Numbered from the stretch's first letter, positions 17,377 through 27,556 are shown. The stretch is DNA of 64,000 nucleotides from Gordonia bronchialis DSM 43247 (GCF_000024785.1 NC_013441.1:2046001-2110000), one strand, 5' to 3'. A program made the numbers and translations. Notes: a model not told the origin generated them from the sequence alone.

Positions 17377-19473
17377 TCATCGAATCCGGTAGGAGAGTCG
17401 CTGTGCGGCCGCGGGATCCAGACGCGGCAGCGCGACGATATGGGCCACGGCGCGCCAGGGCTCGAGTCGGATGTAATTGGCCTGTCCCCACCAGAACTCC
17501 TCTCCGGTCACCTCGTCGCGCACCGGGAACCGATCCTGCCAGTCGCAGCCGAGAGCGGGCATGTCCAGCCACAGGGTCGAGGACTCCGGGCCGAACGGAT
17601 TCAGGTTGATCACCACGATGACACGGTCGCCGGACACCGGATCCAGTTTCGAGTAGGCGATCAGCGCCGGGTTGTCGAGGTGATGGAAGGTGATGTTGCG
17701 CAGCTGCTGCAGCGCGGGGTGGCGTCGTCGGATCGCGTTGAGCGAGGTGATCCACGGTTCCAGCGACTCACCGCGACTCGCGGCGGCCTTGTAGTCGCGG
17801 GGACGCAACTCGTACTTCTCCGAGTGCAGATACTCTTCGCTGCCCTCGTGCACGGCCACGTGCTCGTAGAGTTCGTAGCCGCTGTAGACGCCCCAGGTCG
17901 GTGCGAGAGTCGCGGCCAGCGCGGCGCGCAACGCGAACATCCCCGGCCCGCCGTGCTGCAGGCTCGCGTGCAGGATGTCCGGGGTGTTGACGAACAGGTT
18001 GGGCCGGGCCTCGTCGGCGTGCTCGGCGATCTCCCGGCCGAACTCCTCGATCTCCCACTTCTCGGTCTTCCAGGTGAAGTAGGTGTAGGACTGGGTGAAT
18101 CCGAGCCGCGCCAGACCGTAGAGCCGCGCCGGCCGGGTGAATGCCTCGGCGAGGAACAGCACATCCGGATTGCGCTTCTTGACCTCGGTGATGATCCATT
18201 CCCAGAAGTTCGGCGGCTTGGTGTGCGGGTTGTCGACGCGGAAGATGTGCACCCCGAGTTTCACCCAGTGCAGCACCACCTTCAGCACGGCGTGGTAGAT
18301 GCCGTTGCGGTCGTTGTCGAAGTTCAGCGGGTAGATGTCCTGGTATTTCTTCGGCGGGTTCTCCGCGTACGCAATCGTGCCGTCGGGCAGCACCGTGAAC
18401 CAGTCGGGATGCTCGAGAGCCCACGGATGGTCGGGCGCGCATTGCAGTGCGAGGTCGAGCGCGACCTCCAGGCCGAGTTCGCGCGCCCGGGCGACGAAGT
18501 ACTCGAAGTCCTCGACGCTGCCGAGGCCGGGATGGATCGCGTCGTGACCGCCCTCGTCGGAGCCGATGGCCCACGGCGACCCCACGTCGTCGGGCCCGGC
18601 GACCAGGGTGTTGTTGCGGCCCTTGCGATTGACCTTGCCGATCGGGTGGATCGGGGGCAGGTAGACGACGTCGAATCCCATGTCGGCGATGCGGGGGAGG
18701 TCCTGTGCCGCGGTGAGGAAGGTGCCGTGCACGGGATTGCCCTCCCCGTCCCAGCCGCCGGTGGACCGCGGGAACAGCTCGTACCAGGAACCGACGAGGG
18801 CGCGCCGACGATCCGCCCAGACCCGGTAGGTGCGGCTCTTGGTCACCAGCTCGCGCACCGGATGAGCGGCGAGCAACTCGACGATCTCGTCGGAGACCGC
18901 CAGGCTCACCCGGTTCTCCACCCGCCGGCGCGCCGAGCGCAGCAGGCGGACGGCATCGGTGACGAGTTCGCGGACGTCGTCGGGCACGAGCCCGGCGGCC
19001 TCGGTCAGCAGACGTGCGCCGATCTCGAGTTCGTTGGTCAGATCCGCCGCACCCTGACCGGCGTCGATCTTCTTGAGGATGCCCGATCGCCAGGTGCGGT
19101 AGGGGTCGCTCCAGGCCTCGATACGGAACGTCCAGAACCCGACGGCGTCGGGGACGAAGGCGGCGTTGAACACATCCGGCTCGACCGACGGCGACATCGG
19201 GATGTCGACGACCTCGCGCCGGGGCGTCTCCACGTGCAGGGTCACCCCGATCGCGTCGTGGCCCTCGCGCCACGCCGTGGCGCTCACCGGAACAAACTCG
19301 CCCACAACGGCTTTGGCGGGCTGATGCCCGGCCGAGACGAGGGGTTGGATGTCGTCGATACCCATCCGCCCGATCACTGGGGGCCTCCTTTCGTCAGCCC
19401 CCGCGTCCGGCCTGGGTGCGCTGCTGGTCTCACCGTCGTTGGTATCACCGCCTACAAACCTAGTGGTTCGCAT
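17377..19473 (-). CDS. glgE: Alpha-1,4-glucan:maltose-1-phosphate maltosyltransferase
   Basis: A 698-aa GH13_3 enzyme transferring maltosyl from maltose-1-phosphate to the non-reducing end of alpha-1,4-glucan. Recalled M. tuberculosis GlgE (701 aa) matches across its length: [83 protein letters not shown] (nucleophile Asp) and [10 protein letters not shown] (acid/base Glu). The extra N-terminal 35 residues are polar. ATG 19473 follows AGGAC. It lies 36 nt after dinG and 7 nt before glgB. In mycobacteria the substrate arises from trehalose via TreS and Pep2 or from GlgM; those genes are not in this window. Confidence 0.97.
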   Translation of the reverse strand: MRTTRFVGGDTNDGETSSAPRPDAGADERRPPVIGRMGIDDIQPLVSAGHQPAKAVVGEFVPVSATAWREGHDAIGVTLHVETPRREVVDIPMSPSVEPDVFNAAFVPDAVGFWTFRIEAWSDPYRTWRSGILKKIDAGQGAADLTNELEIGARLLTEAAGLVPDDVRELVTDAVRLLRSARRRVENRVSLAVSDEIVELLAAHPVRELVTKSRTYRVWADRRRALVGSWYELFPRSTGGWDGEGNPVHGTFLTAAQDLPRIADMGFDVVYLPPIHPIGKVNRKGRNNTLVAGPDDVGSPWAIGSDEGGHDAIHPGLGSVEDFEYFVARARELGLEVALDLALQCAPDHPWALEHPDWFTVLPDGTIAYAENPPKKYQDIYPLNFDNDRNGIYHAVLKVVLHWVKLGVHIFRVDNPHTKPPNFWEWIITEVKKRNPDVLFLAEAFTRPARLYGLARLGFTQSYTYFTWKTEKWEIEEFGREIAEHADEARPNLFVNTPDILHASLQHGGPGMFALRAALAATLAPTWGVYSGYELYEHVAVHEGSEEYLHSEKYELRPRDYKAAASRGESLEPWITSLNAIRRRHPALQQLRNITFHHLDNPALIAYSKLDPVSGDRVIVVINLNPFGPESSTLWLDMPALGCDWQDRFPVRDEVTGEEFWWGQANYIRLEPWRAVAHIVALPRLDPAAAQRLSYRIR

Positions 19474-19509
19474 CGACGTTTGTCCTGTCGTCGGGCACCG
19501 ACACCCGAG

Positions 19510-21609
19510 TCACGCCGTGGTGGTCTTGGTGAGCCGGGCGAGTGCCGAGCGCACGGTCGCCGGATCGGTGGTCCGCCAGAACGGTGGCAACGACGCCATC
19601 AGGTATCCGCCGTAACCGGCGGTCGCCAGCCGCGGGTCGAGGACGGCGACGACCCCGCGGTCGTCCACCGATCGCAGGAGCCGCCCGGCACCCTGCGCCA
19701 GCAACAGCGCCGCGTGATTGGCCGCCACCGACAGGAAACCGTTGCCGCCCCGGGCGTCGACGGCACGCTGGCGTGCGGTCAGCAGCGGATCGTCGGGCCG
19801 GGGAAAGGGAATGCGGTCGATGACCACCAGGCTCAGCGACGGCCCCGGCACATCGACGCCCTGCCACAGCGACAGCGTGCCGAACAGACATGTCCGGGGG
19901 TCCTCGGTGAACCGGCGGACCAGCGACGAGGTGGTGTCCTCGCCCTGACACAGAACCGGGTGATCACACCGCTCGCGGATCGCCTCGGCAGCCTCCTTCG
20001 CCGCGCGCATCGACGAGAACAAGCCTAACGTCCGGCCACCCGCGGCGTCGATGAGCTCGGCCAGCTCGGTCATCGTCTTCTCGGCGATGCCGTCACGCCC
20101 CGGCCGCGGCAGATGCCGGGCGACGTAGAGGATGGCCGAGCGCGGGTAATCGAACGGGGACCCGGCGTCCAGGCCGGTCCACCGGACACGCTGCTCATCG
20201 CGGGGAACGGCCTTGCCCGACGCGGTGACATCCGACACCGGATTCGCTCCAGCGCCGGCGGGAGCGTCGACGGCCGGGGTGTCGGCGCCGCGACCGGACG
20301 CGGGCAGTCCCCAGGTCGCGGCGAGCGCGTCGAAGGAGCCACCGATGGCCAGCGTGGCCGATGTGAGGATGACGGTCGACTGCGCGAACAGGGTCGCCCG
20401 CAGCAGGCCGCCCACCGACAGTGGGGCGATGTGCAGGACCGGGCGGGTGTCGGCCGACGGCGACCGCGAGGTGCGTTCCTCGGCGACCCACACGACGTCG
20501 CGACGTTTGGACTCGTCGGGTTCGTCGAAGGCGCCGAGGAGACGGACGATGGTGTCGTGCAGTTCGTCCAGGGAGGTCAGCGCCGCAGACCGGGCCGCGG
20601 CGGCCGACTCGTCGGCGGCCCCGCTCATCCGGATCGGCCCGATCGACGTGCGGGTCTGCCACAGCCGGTCGCGTAGCGCCACCAACACACTGGCCGCCGA
20701 GGCGGGCAGACTCATCCACTGTCGATGCGGGGCATCGGCGAGCAGCTCGCCGAACTGCTCACCGGCCGCCTCCAGCGCGTCCACGGTCTCCTCGTCGACG
20801 AGTTTCCCGCATCGCCGCGCGAGGAGGGCGATGGTTGCCGCCGACACCTCCGCGGTGGAGACCGACGTAATGCGGTCCACCAGTTCGTGCGCCTCGTCGA
20901 TGATCACCACGTCGTGTTCGGGCAGGATGCTGGCCGGGCTGGTGGCGTCGATGGACAGCAGGGCATGGTTGGTCACCACGACGTCGACCTTCGCCGAACG
21001 ACGCCGCGCGACCTCGGCGAAACAGTCCTCGCCGTAGGAGCAGTTCGCGGCCCCCAGACACTCGCGGGCGGTGACGCTGACCTGCCGCCAGGCGCGATCG
21101 TTGACGCCCGGGGTGAGATCGTCGCGGTCGCCGGTTTCGGTGTCGCTGCTCCACTCCCGCAGCCGCGTCACCTCCCGGCCGGTCCGGGACAGCTCGAACG
21201 GATCGAACAGCTCGGTATCCGGTTCGTCGGCGGTACCTGCGTGAATCTTGTTGAGGCACAGGTAATTTCCGCGCCCCTTGAGAATTGCGAAGGTGGGCTC
21301 GCGCCCGAGCGGACCCTTGAGCGCGCCGGCCAGCCGCGGCAGGTCCCGTTCGATGAGCTGGCGTTGCAGGGCGATGGTGGCCGTGGAGACCACCACGGTA
21401 CGGCCACTGTCGACGGCATGCCGGATGGCCGGAACGAGATAGGCGAGCGACTTACCCGTGCCGGTCCCGGCCTGCACAGCCAGGTGTTCGCCGGTGTCGA
21501 TGGCGTGGGCCACGGCAGAGGCCATCGTGACCTGGCCGTCGCGGCGAGCGCCGCCGAGGGCGGTGACGGCCGCGTCGAGCAGCGCGGTCACCGAGGGAAG
21601 TTGTGACAT
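19510..21609 (-). CDS. dinG: DinG/XPD-like ATP-dependent DNA helicase
   Basis: A 699-aa superfamily 2, XPD-family helicase equivalent to Rv1329c. Walker A is AGTGTGKS (47-54) and the DEAH box is at 238-241. Four cysteines positioned for a 4Fe-4S cluster are C118, C184, C190 and C196, inserted between motifs I and II as in DinG/XPD. C-terminal motifs include LFSSMRAAKEAA, FGTLSLWQGVDVPG and LLAQGAGRLLRS. It should unwind 5'-3' at forked or damage-related structures. The start is set at ATG 21609, 19 nt after pncA, because the longer reading frame would overlap pncA. Ribosome binding is weak. It lies in a minus-strand row pncB-pncA-dinG-glgE-glgB. Confidence 0.93.
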   Translation of the reverse strand: MSQLPSVTALLDAAVTALGGARRDGQVTMASAVAHAIDTGEHLAVQAGTGTGKSLAYLVPAIRHAVDSGRTVVVSTATIALQRQLIERDLPRLAGALKGPLGREPTFAILKGRGNYLCLNKIHAGTADEPDTELFDPFELSRTGREVTRLREWSSDTETGDRDDLTPGVNDRAWRQVSVTARECLGAANCSYGEDCFAEVARRRSAKVDVVVTNHALLSIDATSPASILPEHDVVIIDEAHELVDRITSVSTAEVSAATIALLARRCGKLVDEETVDALEAAGEQFGELLADAPHRQWMSLPASAASVLVALRDRLWQTRTSIGPIRMSGAADESAAAARSAALTSLDELHDTIVRLLGAFDEPDESKRRDVVWVAEERTSRSPSADTRPVLHIAPLSVGGLLRATLFAQSTVILTSATLAIGGSFDALAATWGLPASGRGADTPAVDAPAGAGANPVSDVTASGKAVPRDEQRVRWTGLDAGSPFDYPRSAILYVARHLPRPGRDGIAEKTMTELAELIDAAGGRTLGLFSSMRAAKEAAEAIRERCDHPVLCQGEDTTSSLVRRFTEDPRTCLFGTLSLWQGVDVPGPSLSLVVIDRIPFPRPDDPLLTARQRAVDARGGNGFLSVAANHAALLLAQGAGRLLRSVDDRGVVAVLDPRLATAGYGGYLMASLPPFWRTTDPATVRSALARLTKTTTA

Positions 21610-21628
21610 GGGGGCTGATGGCGGGGTG

Positions 21629-22234
21629 TCAGGAACGGCTCGCACCGTCATAGAGCAGATCACCGACCAATTCCACGCCGGCTTCGCGCATCTCGGCCAG
21701 GGCCGACCGGGTGGTCTCGGCAGCCACTGCGGCAGTGAAGTTCAGGAGCACGCGGGTGGTGAAGCCCGCCTCCGCGGCGTCGAGCGCGGTGGCGCGGACA
21801 CAATGGTCCGTCGCGATCCCGACGACGTCGACCCTTTTGGCGCCGGCAGCACGCAACCAGGACGACAGTGTGGTCCCGTCGGCCGTGGCGCCTTCGAATC
21901 CGGAGTAGGCGGCGCTGTACTCGCCCTTGGAGAACACCTCGTCGGCGCGGCCGGCGTCGAAGGCGGGATGGAAGGCGACGCCGTCGGTCCCGACGCGGCA
22001 ATGCGGCGGCCAGGAGTCCACGTAATCGGGGTCGTCGGAGAAATGATCACCCGGCTCGATGTGATAGTCGCGGGTGGCGACGACGGTGCGGTACTCGGGC
22101 AGCAGCGTGGTGACGGCGCCGGCGACAGCAGTACCGCCGTCGACGCCGAGCGCGCCGCCCTCACAGAAGTCGTTCTGCACGTCGACGACGATCAGCACGT
22201 CGCCCGGACGGTCGCGGTCATCGGTAGTGCTCAT
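21629..22234 (-). CDS. pncA: Nicotinamidase
   Basis: A 201-aa isochorismatase-fold hydrolase that turns nicotinamide into nicotinate and ammonia (and activates pyrazinamide in mycobacteria). The catalytic triad is D18 (VVDVQNDF), K103 (FSKGEY) and C145 (IATDHCVRAT). Metal ligands are D56 and H58 in RDYH and H64 in GDHF. ATG 22234 follows GGGGAGGAACCG. It lies 26 nt after pncB, giving a two-step nicotinamide to nicotinate mononucleotide salvage operon. In M. tuberculosis pncA is elsewhere in the genome, so this pairing is a local difference. Confidence 0.96.
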   Translation of the reverse strand: MSTTDDRDRPGDVLIVVDVQNDFCEGGALGVDGGTAVAGAVTTLLPEYRTVVATRDYHIEPGDHFSDDPDYVDSWPPHCRVGTDGVAFHPAFDAGRADEVFSKGEYSAAYSGFEGATADGTTLSSWLRAAGAKRVDVVGIATDHCVRATALDAAEAGFTTRVLLNFTAAVAAETTRSALAEMREAGVELVGDLLYDGASRS

Positions 22235-22260
22235 CGGTTCCTCCCCGGAAAGTGTGTGGT

Positions 22261-23580
22261 CTAGACCTTCGGCGCTGCGTCGAGCACATAGCGCGTGGGG
22301 ACCGCGGGGTCCCCGTGGGAGAGCCCCAGACCTTCCCACGGCAGGCTGACGAGCCCGTCAGCGAGATGCGCCCGTGCGTCGGTGAGCGTCGGCAGTCCCG
22401 GGACGGGGTCGCCGCCGCGCACGAGTGGGATCTGAAGATCACGCAAGGTTAGACCGTCGGACGCCGGTTTCGGTTCCCCGCTGCGGTAGACGATCTCCTC
22501 GACGATGGTGCCGGTGGGCCGGGCGGCGCGGATCGCGGTCTTGGCGCCACCACGGGATTCCTTGTGGCTGGCGCGTTTTGCCACTGGGACGCCGTCGACC
22601 TCCACGAGTTTGTACACCATGCCGGCGGTGGGTGCGCCGCTGCCGGTGACCAGGGAGGTGCCGACGCCGTAGGTGTCCACCGGTTCAGCGCGCAGCGACG
22701 CGATGGCGTACTCGTCGAGGTCGCCGGAGACCACGATTCTGGTCTCGGTGGCGCCGAGATCGTCGAGCTGATGGCGGACCTGACGTGCCAGCACGCCGAG
22801 GTCTCCGGAGTCGATGCGAACCGCGCCGAGGCCGGTGCCGCCGACCTCGATGGCGTTGCGGACGCCCGCAGTGATGTCGTAGGTGTCCACCAGCAGCGTG
22901 GTGCCGACGCCGAGCGCGTCGATCTGGGCGGCGAAGGCGGCTTTCTCGTCGGGTCCCCCGGGACCGGTGAAGGCCAGGGTGAAGGCGTGTGCGGCGGTCC
23001 CCGCGCTGGGTACGCCGTAGCGTCGGGCGGCTTCCAGGTTGGACGTCGCGGCGACGCCGGCGATGTAGGCGGCCCGCGACGACGCGACCGCGGCACGCTC
23101 GTGGGTACGCCGCGAACCCATCTCGATGATGGGTCGCGTGCCGGCGGCGCTGACCATCCGCGCCGCGGCCGAGGCGATCGCGCTGTCATGGTTGAGGATC
23201 GACAGGATCAGTGTCTCGAGCAGCACCCCCTCGGCGAATTCGGCGCGCACGGTGAGGATGGGCGAACCGGGGAAATACAGCTCGCCCTCGCGGTAACCAT
23301 CGATGTCACCGGAGAATCGGTAGTCGCGCAGCCAGGCCACGGTCTCGGCGTCGAGGAACTTCTCGACGATCGCGATCTCCTCGTCGCCGAACCGGAAGTG
23401 CGCGAGTTCGTCGATGACACGTCCGGTACCGGCGACCACGCCGTAGCGGCGGCCGTCGGGCAGCCGGCGGGCGAACACCTCGAACACGCAGCTCCGGTGC
23501 GCGATCGGTTGCCGCAGCGCGGCGGCGACCATGGTCAGCTCGTACTGATCGGTGAGCAGGGCGGTGTTCTCGAAGGTCAC
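22261..23580 (-). CDS. pncB: Nicotinate phosphoribosyltransferase
   Basis: A 439-aa enzyme joining nicotinate to PRPP with ATP hydrolysis to give nicotinate mononucleotide, the entry step of the Preiss-Handler NAD route. Recognisable segments are the start [50 protein letters not shown] and [21 protein letters not shown]. Start is GTG 23580, only 20 nt from the divergent clpS start, so the promoters overlap and both messages have very short or no leaders. Position matches Rv1330c. pncA follows on the same strand. Confidence 0.96.
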   Translation of the reverse strand: MTFENTALLTDQYELTMVAAALRQPIAHRSCVFEVFARRLPDGRRYGVVAGTGRVIDELAHFRFGDEEIAIVEKFLDAETVAWLRDYRFSGDIDGYREGELYFPGSPILTVRAEFAEGVLLETLILSILNHDSAIASAAARMVSAAGTRPIIEMGSRRTHERAAVASSRAAYIAGVAATSNLEAARRYGVPSAGTAAHAFTLAFTGPGGPDEKAAFAAQIDALGVGTTLLVDTYDITAGVRNAIEVGGTGLGAVRIDSGDLGVLARQVRHQLDDLGATETRIVVSGDLDEYAIASLRAEPVDTYGVGTSLVTGSGAPTAGMVYKLVEVDGVPVAKRASHKESRGGAKTAIRAARPTGTIVEEIVYRSGEPKPASDGLTLRDLQIPLVRGGDPVPGLPTLTDARAHLADGLVSLPWEGLGLSHGDPAVPTRYVLDAAPKV

Positions 23581-23600
23581 AATCGCCTACCCTAGTTCGT

Positions 23601-23939
23601 ATGTCGCCTGACGTAACTCGTGCGCACGAGGCTACCCCCGGCGGCCCCGGCAGCGGGGGAGCCGCGGTCGCCGATCCCGAGGTGGCCGACGGCGCAACGG
23701 ACCTCGATCGGCCATGGATGACGATCGTGTGGGACGACCCCGTCAACCTGATGCGATATGTCACCTTCGTGTTCCAGAAGATCTTCGGGTACTCCGAATC
23801 CAAGGCGAATCAGCTGATGATGCAGGTGCACACCGAGGGCAAGGCCGTGGTCTCCTCGGGCGACCGCGACAAGGTCGAGACCGATGTCCGTAAACTCCAC
23901 GCGGCAGGCCTCTGGGCCACCATGCAGCGGGATACCTGA
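23601..23939 (+). CDS. clpS: ATP-dependent Clp protease adaptor ClpS
   Basis: A 112-aa adaptor that hands N-degron substrates to ClpC/ClpP. The first 37 residues are Gly/Ala-rich and disordered, as is usual. The folded core contains [20 protein letters not shown], with the Asp/Asn-rich pocket for N-terminal residues, and [18 protein letters not shown], the ClpC-binding side. ATG 23601 lies immediately after a TAGTT-type -10 region, so translation is probably leaderless. Divergent from pncB; a DUF2017 gene follows after 29 nt, as in Rv1331-Rv1332. Confidence 0.95.
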   Translation: MSPDVTRAHEATPGGPGSGGAAVADPEVADGATDLDRPWMTIVWDDPVNLMRYVTFVFQKIFGYSESKANQLMMQVHTEGKAVVSSGDRDKVETDVRKLHAAGLWATMQRDT

Positions 23940-23968
23940 CCGACGAGCTGACCGGGATTCGACGAGAC

Positions 23969-24553
23969 GTGCGGACATGGAAACGCAAGGGCCGGGGCGC
24001 GGGGGTGCGCATCTGTTCCCAACTCGACCCGCACGAGGCCGAACTGCTGGCGTCGATGGTCACCTCGATGTGCGAACTGCTCACCGAGCGGGAGCAGAGT
24101 GCCCCGCGCGATGATCTCGCCGACCTCACCGGTATTCGGGTGGGCCATGTCGAAGCTCCCCGCGATGCCACCCTCGGGCGCCTGCTGCCCGACTTCCACC
24201 GTCCCGACCAGGATCGTGAACTGTCCGCCGACGTGGTGAACGGCAAACTTAACGCAGCGCTGCGCAGCGTGAACGAACCGAAGATCATCGACGCGAAACT
24301 CGCTGCCGCGCAGGTGGTTCTGGACACACTGCCCAGCGGTGGCGGCGACATCGCACTCACCGAGGACCAGGCAGCCGGGTGGCTGAGCGCGCTCAACGAC
24401 GTACGGCTGGCGCTCGGAGCGATGCTGGGGATCTCCGAGGACACCCCCGATCAGCTCCCGCCGGATCATCCGCATGCCGCCCACCTCGACGTCTACCACT
24501 GGCTCACCGTGATGCAGGACCTGCTCGTCGAGACCCTGATGACGAGCCGATGA
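23969..24553 (+). CDS. DUF2017 protein
   Basis: A 194-aa predicted cytoplasmic, mostly helical protein equivalent to Rv1332. Actinobacteria keep DUF2017 beside clpS, which suggests a link to regulated proteolysis, but its activity is unknown. Visible features are the basic N-terminus (VRTWKRKGRG), a charged central region and the C-terminal helix HAAHLDVYHWLTVMQDLLVE. Start is GTG 23969. Its stop overlaps the P1 peptidase start in an ATGA arrangement. Confidence 0.85.
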   Translation: MRTWKRKGRGAGVRICSQLDPHEAELLASMVTSMCELLTEREQSAPRDDLADLTGIRVGHVEAPRDATLGRLLPDFHRPDQDRELSADVVNGKLNAALRSVNEPKIIDAKLAAAQVVLDTLPSGGGDIALTEDQAAGWLSALNDVRLALGAMLGISEDTPDQLPPDHPHAAHLDVYHWLTVMQDLLVETLMTSR

Positions 24554-25608
24554 TAACGAGCCGCGCCGGTAATCGCATCACCGACGTCGGTGGTGTCACC
24601 GTCGGCCACCATCACCGGATCGAGGAACCGCAGTGGGCCACCGGAACCACCGTCGTGCGGGTGGCCGGGGAAGGCGACCGCGTGCCGATGGTCGCCGTCG
24701 ACGTCCGCGGTGGTGGCCCGGGCACCCGCGAGACCGACCTGCTCGATCCGTCGAACACGGTGCAGACCGCGCACGCGATCGTGCTGACCGGCGGCAGCGC
24801 ATACGGACTCGCCGCCGCCGACGGCGTGATGGGTGTGCTGGAGAGCGAAGGCGTCGGGCTGCCGATGGACGAGCAGGGCCATGTGGTGCCGATCGTCCCC
24901 GCCGCGGTGATCTTCGATCTGCCGGTCGGCGAATGGCACGCCCGTCCCGATGCGGAGTTCGGTGCCCGTGCCGCCTGGTCCGCGGGCGTCGACTTCGAGG
25001 TCGGCAGTGTCGGTGCAGGCGCCGGGGCCCGGGCCGGGGCTCTCAAAGGCGGAGTGGGCACGGCATCGGTGCGCATCCCCGACGGTCCCGCCGCCGGGAT
25101 CACCGTCGGAGCGCTGATGGTGGCCAACCCGGTCGGAACGGTCATCGACCCCGACACCGGATTGCCCTGGGCCGCAGGTAAAGACGATCTCGAACGGCAC
25201 GGCCTGCGGACGCCGTCGGGGCCCGAGATCGCGAGGCTGGCCGAACTGCAGGAGAAGGCCAAGGTGCTCAACACCACCATCGGGGTCCTCGCCACCGACG
25301 CCGCCTTCGATGCGGCGATGACGCGGCGCGTCGCGATGGCCGGACACGACGGTCTGGCCCGGGCCATTCGGCCGGCGCATTCGCCGCTCGACGGTGACAC
25401 GATCTTCGCGCTCGCTACCGGAGCCGTCGCGCCCGGCGCCGGCGGACCCATCCCGCCCGGGATGTACCCGCAGGTGGCCGTGCTCGCCGAGGTCTGCCGC
25501 CACGCCGCCCACGTGGTGGCCAGGGCCATCGTCGACGCGGTGATCTCCGCGACGCCGGTCGGCGAACTTGCCGCCTATACGCAGGTGGCGCCGTCAGCTT
25601 TGCGCTGA
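24550..25608 (+). CDS. P1 (DmpA/S58)-family aminopeptidase
   Basis: A 352-aa protein of the DmpA-like Ntn-hydrolase family, equivalent to Rv1333. Members are made as inactive precursors that cleave themselves to free a catalytic Ser or Thr; they release N-terminal residues from peptides or act on beta-peptides and amides. Seen here are the start NRITDVGGVTVGHHH, the Gly-rich AIVLTGGSAYGLAAADGVM and the KGGVGTASVRI region (about 167-177), where self-cleavage is likely. The exact nucleophile cannot be fixed by eye. ATG 24550 overlaps the DUF2017 stop. A strong terminator hairpin covers its stop codon. Confidence 0.88.
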   Translation: MITSRAGNRITDVGGVTVGHHHRIEEPQWATGTTVVRVAGEGDRVPMVAVDVRGGGPGTRETDLLDPSNTVQTAHAIVLTGGSAYGLAAADGVMGVLESEGVGLPMDEQGHVVPIVPAAVIFDLPVGEWHARPDAEFGARAAWSAGVDFEVGSVGAGAGARAGALKGGVGTASVRIPDGPAAGITVGALMVANPVGTVIDPDTGLPWAAGKDDLERHGLRTPSGPEIARLAELQEKAKVLNTTIGVLATDAAFDAAMTRRVAMAGHDGLARAIRPAHSPLDGDTIFALATGAVAPGAGGPIPPGMYPQVAVLAEVCRHAAHVVARAIVDAVISATPVGELAAYTQVAPSALR

Positions 25609-25619
25609 CGACGCCACCT
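25583..25619. terminator. Hairpin terminator overlapping the P1 peptidase stop
   Basis: AGGTGGCG (25583-25590) pairs with CGCCACCT (25612-25619), and after one mismatch CGTCAGC (25592-25598) pairs with GCTGACG (25604-25610), around a 5-nt loop. It contains the stop codon of the P1 peptidase and lies between two convergent genes, so it may act on both strands. Confidence 0.75.
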
Positions 25620-25638
25620 GAAGAGCCGGCCGATCCGG

Positions 25639-26034
25639 TCAGTCGTGTGCGCTCGTGCACGCCCAGTAGACGATCTCGGCGCCGGACCCCGAGTAATACA
25701 GAGCTTCGGACTGGGCGCTGTAGAGCGATGAACCGTTGCCGAAGCCCCAGTAGCTCGGCGACTCGGCAATCGCACCGCAGCCGTTCGCGAAGCGGGTCAC
25801 CACCTTGCAATCCGCGTAGCCACAGGCGCGCAGGGCGGCCTGGCTGGCCTCGGCGTAGGAGTCATAGTCGAGGGCGCGACCGACGTAGCGTTCGCTGGTG
25901 GACAGCGCCAGCGCGCCGTAGTAGTAGCCGTAGGCGTGGGCCGGTGCCGGCTCGGAGACCGATGGCAGGATCAGCGCGCCGACGACGCCCGCGAGCGTCA
26001 GCGCCAGGATGGACAGCCGCTTGCGAAGGCTCAT
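25639..26034 (-). CDS. Secreted DUF4189 protein
   Basis: A 131-aa protein with a Sec signal peptide (basic RKR, hydrophobic LSILALTLAGVVGALIL, cleavage near PAHA-YGYYYG). The mature part carries paired cysteines (CGYADC, NGCGAIA, WACTS) and the aromatic pattern of DUF4189 domains, found in exported actinobacterial proteins of unknown function. The start at ATG 26034 is chosen because it follows GAGGAG and directly gives the signal peptide; a longer frame exists upstream. Convergent with the P1 peptidase gene. Confidence 0.8.
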   Translation of the reverse strand: MSLRKRLSILALTLAGVVGALILPSVSEPAPAHAYGYYYGALALSTSERYVGRALDYDSYAEASQAALRACGYADCKVVTRFANGCGAIAESPSYWGFGNGSSLYSAQSEALYYSGSGAEIVYWACTSAHD

Positions 26035-26114
26035 CGTTACTCCTCTGGACGTGGTGGTGGGGGACGTCTGATGCGTCGTCGACGGGGCGGGTTGCTCTGC
26101 GAGGTGAGTCATCG

Positions 26115-26942
26115 TCAGTTCCCAGCGGGGATGCGGGTCTGCTGGCCCGGGGTGGGGGTACCGCTCGGTGTCTCGGTCGGCGTGTGGATATCAGCCGGCC
26201 GCGAGATGTCGGTGGTGGTGTTCCACTTGGTCAGGTTGATGGTGATCGACGCCCGGGGATCGGCCGGGTTGGGTGGGAACTGCAGGCGGGCAAGCTGATT
26301 GGTACCCGAGGTCAGCCACACGGTGACCGGCACCAGTTGATCGCCGCCGGGAACGGTGGCCCGCGGTCCGGTCAGCTGGGCGAGGACGCTGGCCTTGACC
26401 TGTCCGCTGATCTTGGCGGTCTCGACGCCGTCGATGGTCTCGGTGCCGCTCTTGACCGGGTTCGTCAGGTTGCGCAGCACGTTGGCCAGGCCCTTGTCCT
26501 TGTTGAGGATGACGCTGACGTCGTAGATGGAGCGTCCGTCGCCGTAGCCCAGGAATCCGGCGTTGTCGACGTTGGCGTAGAGCGTGTTCTCGATATAGAC
26601 GAACGGTGCTTGGATCTCCCGGGGCGCGACGCGGCCGAAGACGACGGTCGCGGTCCCCTTGGCGGCGTAGGGGTTGGTGTTGATGTCGGCCACCACCGAC
26701 TTGGCGTTGAGGTTCGGGACCTCGCCGGCGACGTCGAGCTGCAGGTGGGCGCCGCTGAGCGCGGCCGTGTTGTCGGCGGCTGCGCGCACCTGTGCGGCGG
26801 GGTCGGCGATGACGGTGGTCTGCACCGACGAACTCGTCGAGGAGTTCGAGTCCGAATTCGACGTCGAACATCCGGTCAGCATGATGGCGGTGATCACGGC
26901 CGACGACATGGTCGCGGCTGCCACGCGATGAACTCGCTGCAT
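26115..26942 (-). CDS. LppX/LprAFG-family lipoprotein (LprG-like)
   Basis: A 275-aa exported lipoprotein. The signal peptide ends in the lipobox LTGC, with lipidated C25, followed by a Ser/Asn/Thr-rich linker. The remainder resembles the LppX_LprAFG fold, a half-barrel with a lipid-binding pocket (LSGAHLQLDVAGEVPNLNAK, PFVYIENTLYANVDNAGFLG, ETIDGVETAKISGQV). Relatives carry triacylated lipids to the outer envelope; LprG works with the Rv1410c exporter, but no such gene is adjacent here. The last 30 residues are Pro/Thr-rich. ATG 26942 follows GAGGGGA. It lies upstream of the DUF4189 gene by 80 nt. Confidence 0.85.
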   Translation of the reverse strand: MQRVHRVAAATMSSAVITAIMLTGCSTSNSDSNSSTSSSVQTTVIADPAAQVRAAADNTAALSGAHLQLDVAGEVPNLNAKSVVADINTNPYAAKGTATVVFGRVAPREIQAPFVYIENTLYANVDNAGFLGYGDGRSIYDVSVILNKDKGLANVLRNLTNPVKSGTETIDGVETAKISGQVKASVLAQLTGPRATVPGGDQLVPVTVWLTSGTNQLARLQFPPNPADPRASITINLTKWNTTTDISRPADIHTPTETPSGTPTPGQQTRIPAGN

Positions 26943-27145
26943 CAGAAACAATTCCCCTCGATAGACGGATCGTCGACGCCGGAGTCCGGACGTCGGAGGG
27001 GAACGTAACAGAGGACATGAGGTGAACTGGGTGAGTGTGCGCCGATCAGATGACACCGGCGGCGGAATAGGCTGAGTGCACACGAACGTTGCTCAGGCCA
27101 AGTGGGTTCGAGCTACCCGGACACGGGTGGGGAGTACGGGAGCAC

Positions 27146-27553
27146 ATGCTGAGAATTGGTCAGGACCTCATCGACGCGATGGTCGCGCACGCGCGCGCCG
27201 ATCACCCCGACGAGGCGTGCGGTGTCATCGCCGGACCCGACGGCAGCGATTCGCCGGAGCGGTTCATCGCGATGACCAACGCCGAGCGGTCGCCGACCTT
27301 CTACCGCTTCGACTCCGCCGAACAGCTCAAGGTGTGGCGCGAGATGGACCGTGCGGACGAGGAACCCGTCGTCATCTATCACTCCCACACGGCCACCGAG
27401 GCGTATCCGAGCCGCACCGACATCTCCTACGCCAGTGAGCCCAACGCGCATTACGTCCTCGTGTCCACTCGCGACCCCGAGACCACGGAGATCCGCAGCT
27501 ATCGCATCGTCGACGGCGAGGTCACCGAAGAACCCATCGAGATCAGGAGCTGA
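27146..27553 (+). CDS. mec: Mec, JAMM metalloprotease that hydrolyses CysO-cysteine
   Basis: A 135-aa Zn-dependent JAMM/MPN+ peptidase equivalent to Rv1334. It releases cysteine from the CysO-cysteine adduct. The catalytic pattern is E23 followed by H79-S-H81 and S89/D92 (YHSHTATEAYPSRTD). ATG 27146 gives a start just before the conserved LRIGQDLIDAMVAHA; a longer in-frame ORF begins 57 nt upstream but adds non-conserved residues. Followed after 3 nt by cysO and then cysM, giving a complete ubiquitin-like sulfur-carrier route to cysteine. Confidence 0.95.
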   Translation: MLRIGQDLIDAMVAHARADHPDEACGVIAGPDGSDSPERFIAMTNAERSPTFYRFDSAEQLKVWREMDRADEEPVVIYHSHTATEAYPSRTDISYASEPNAHYVLVSTRDPETTEIRSYRIVDGEVTEEPIEIRS

Positions 27554-27556
27554 ACC

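Noticed and set aside
17110..20028. A 972-codon plus-strand frame antisense to glgB, glgE and dinG
   Set aside because: No domain is visible and it spans three well-supported genes on the other strand.
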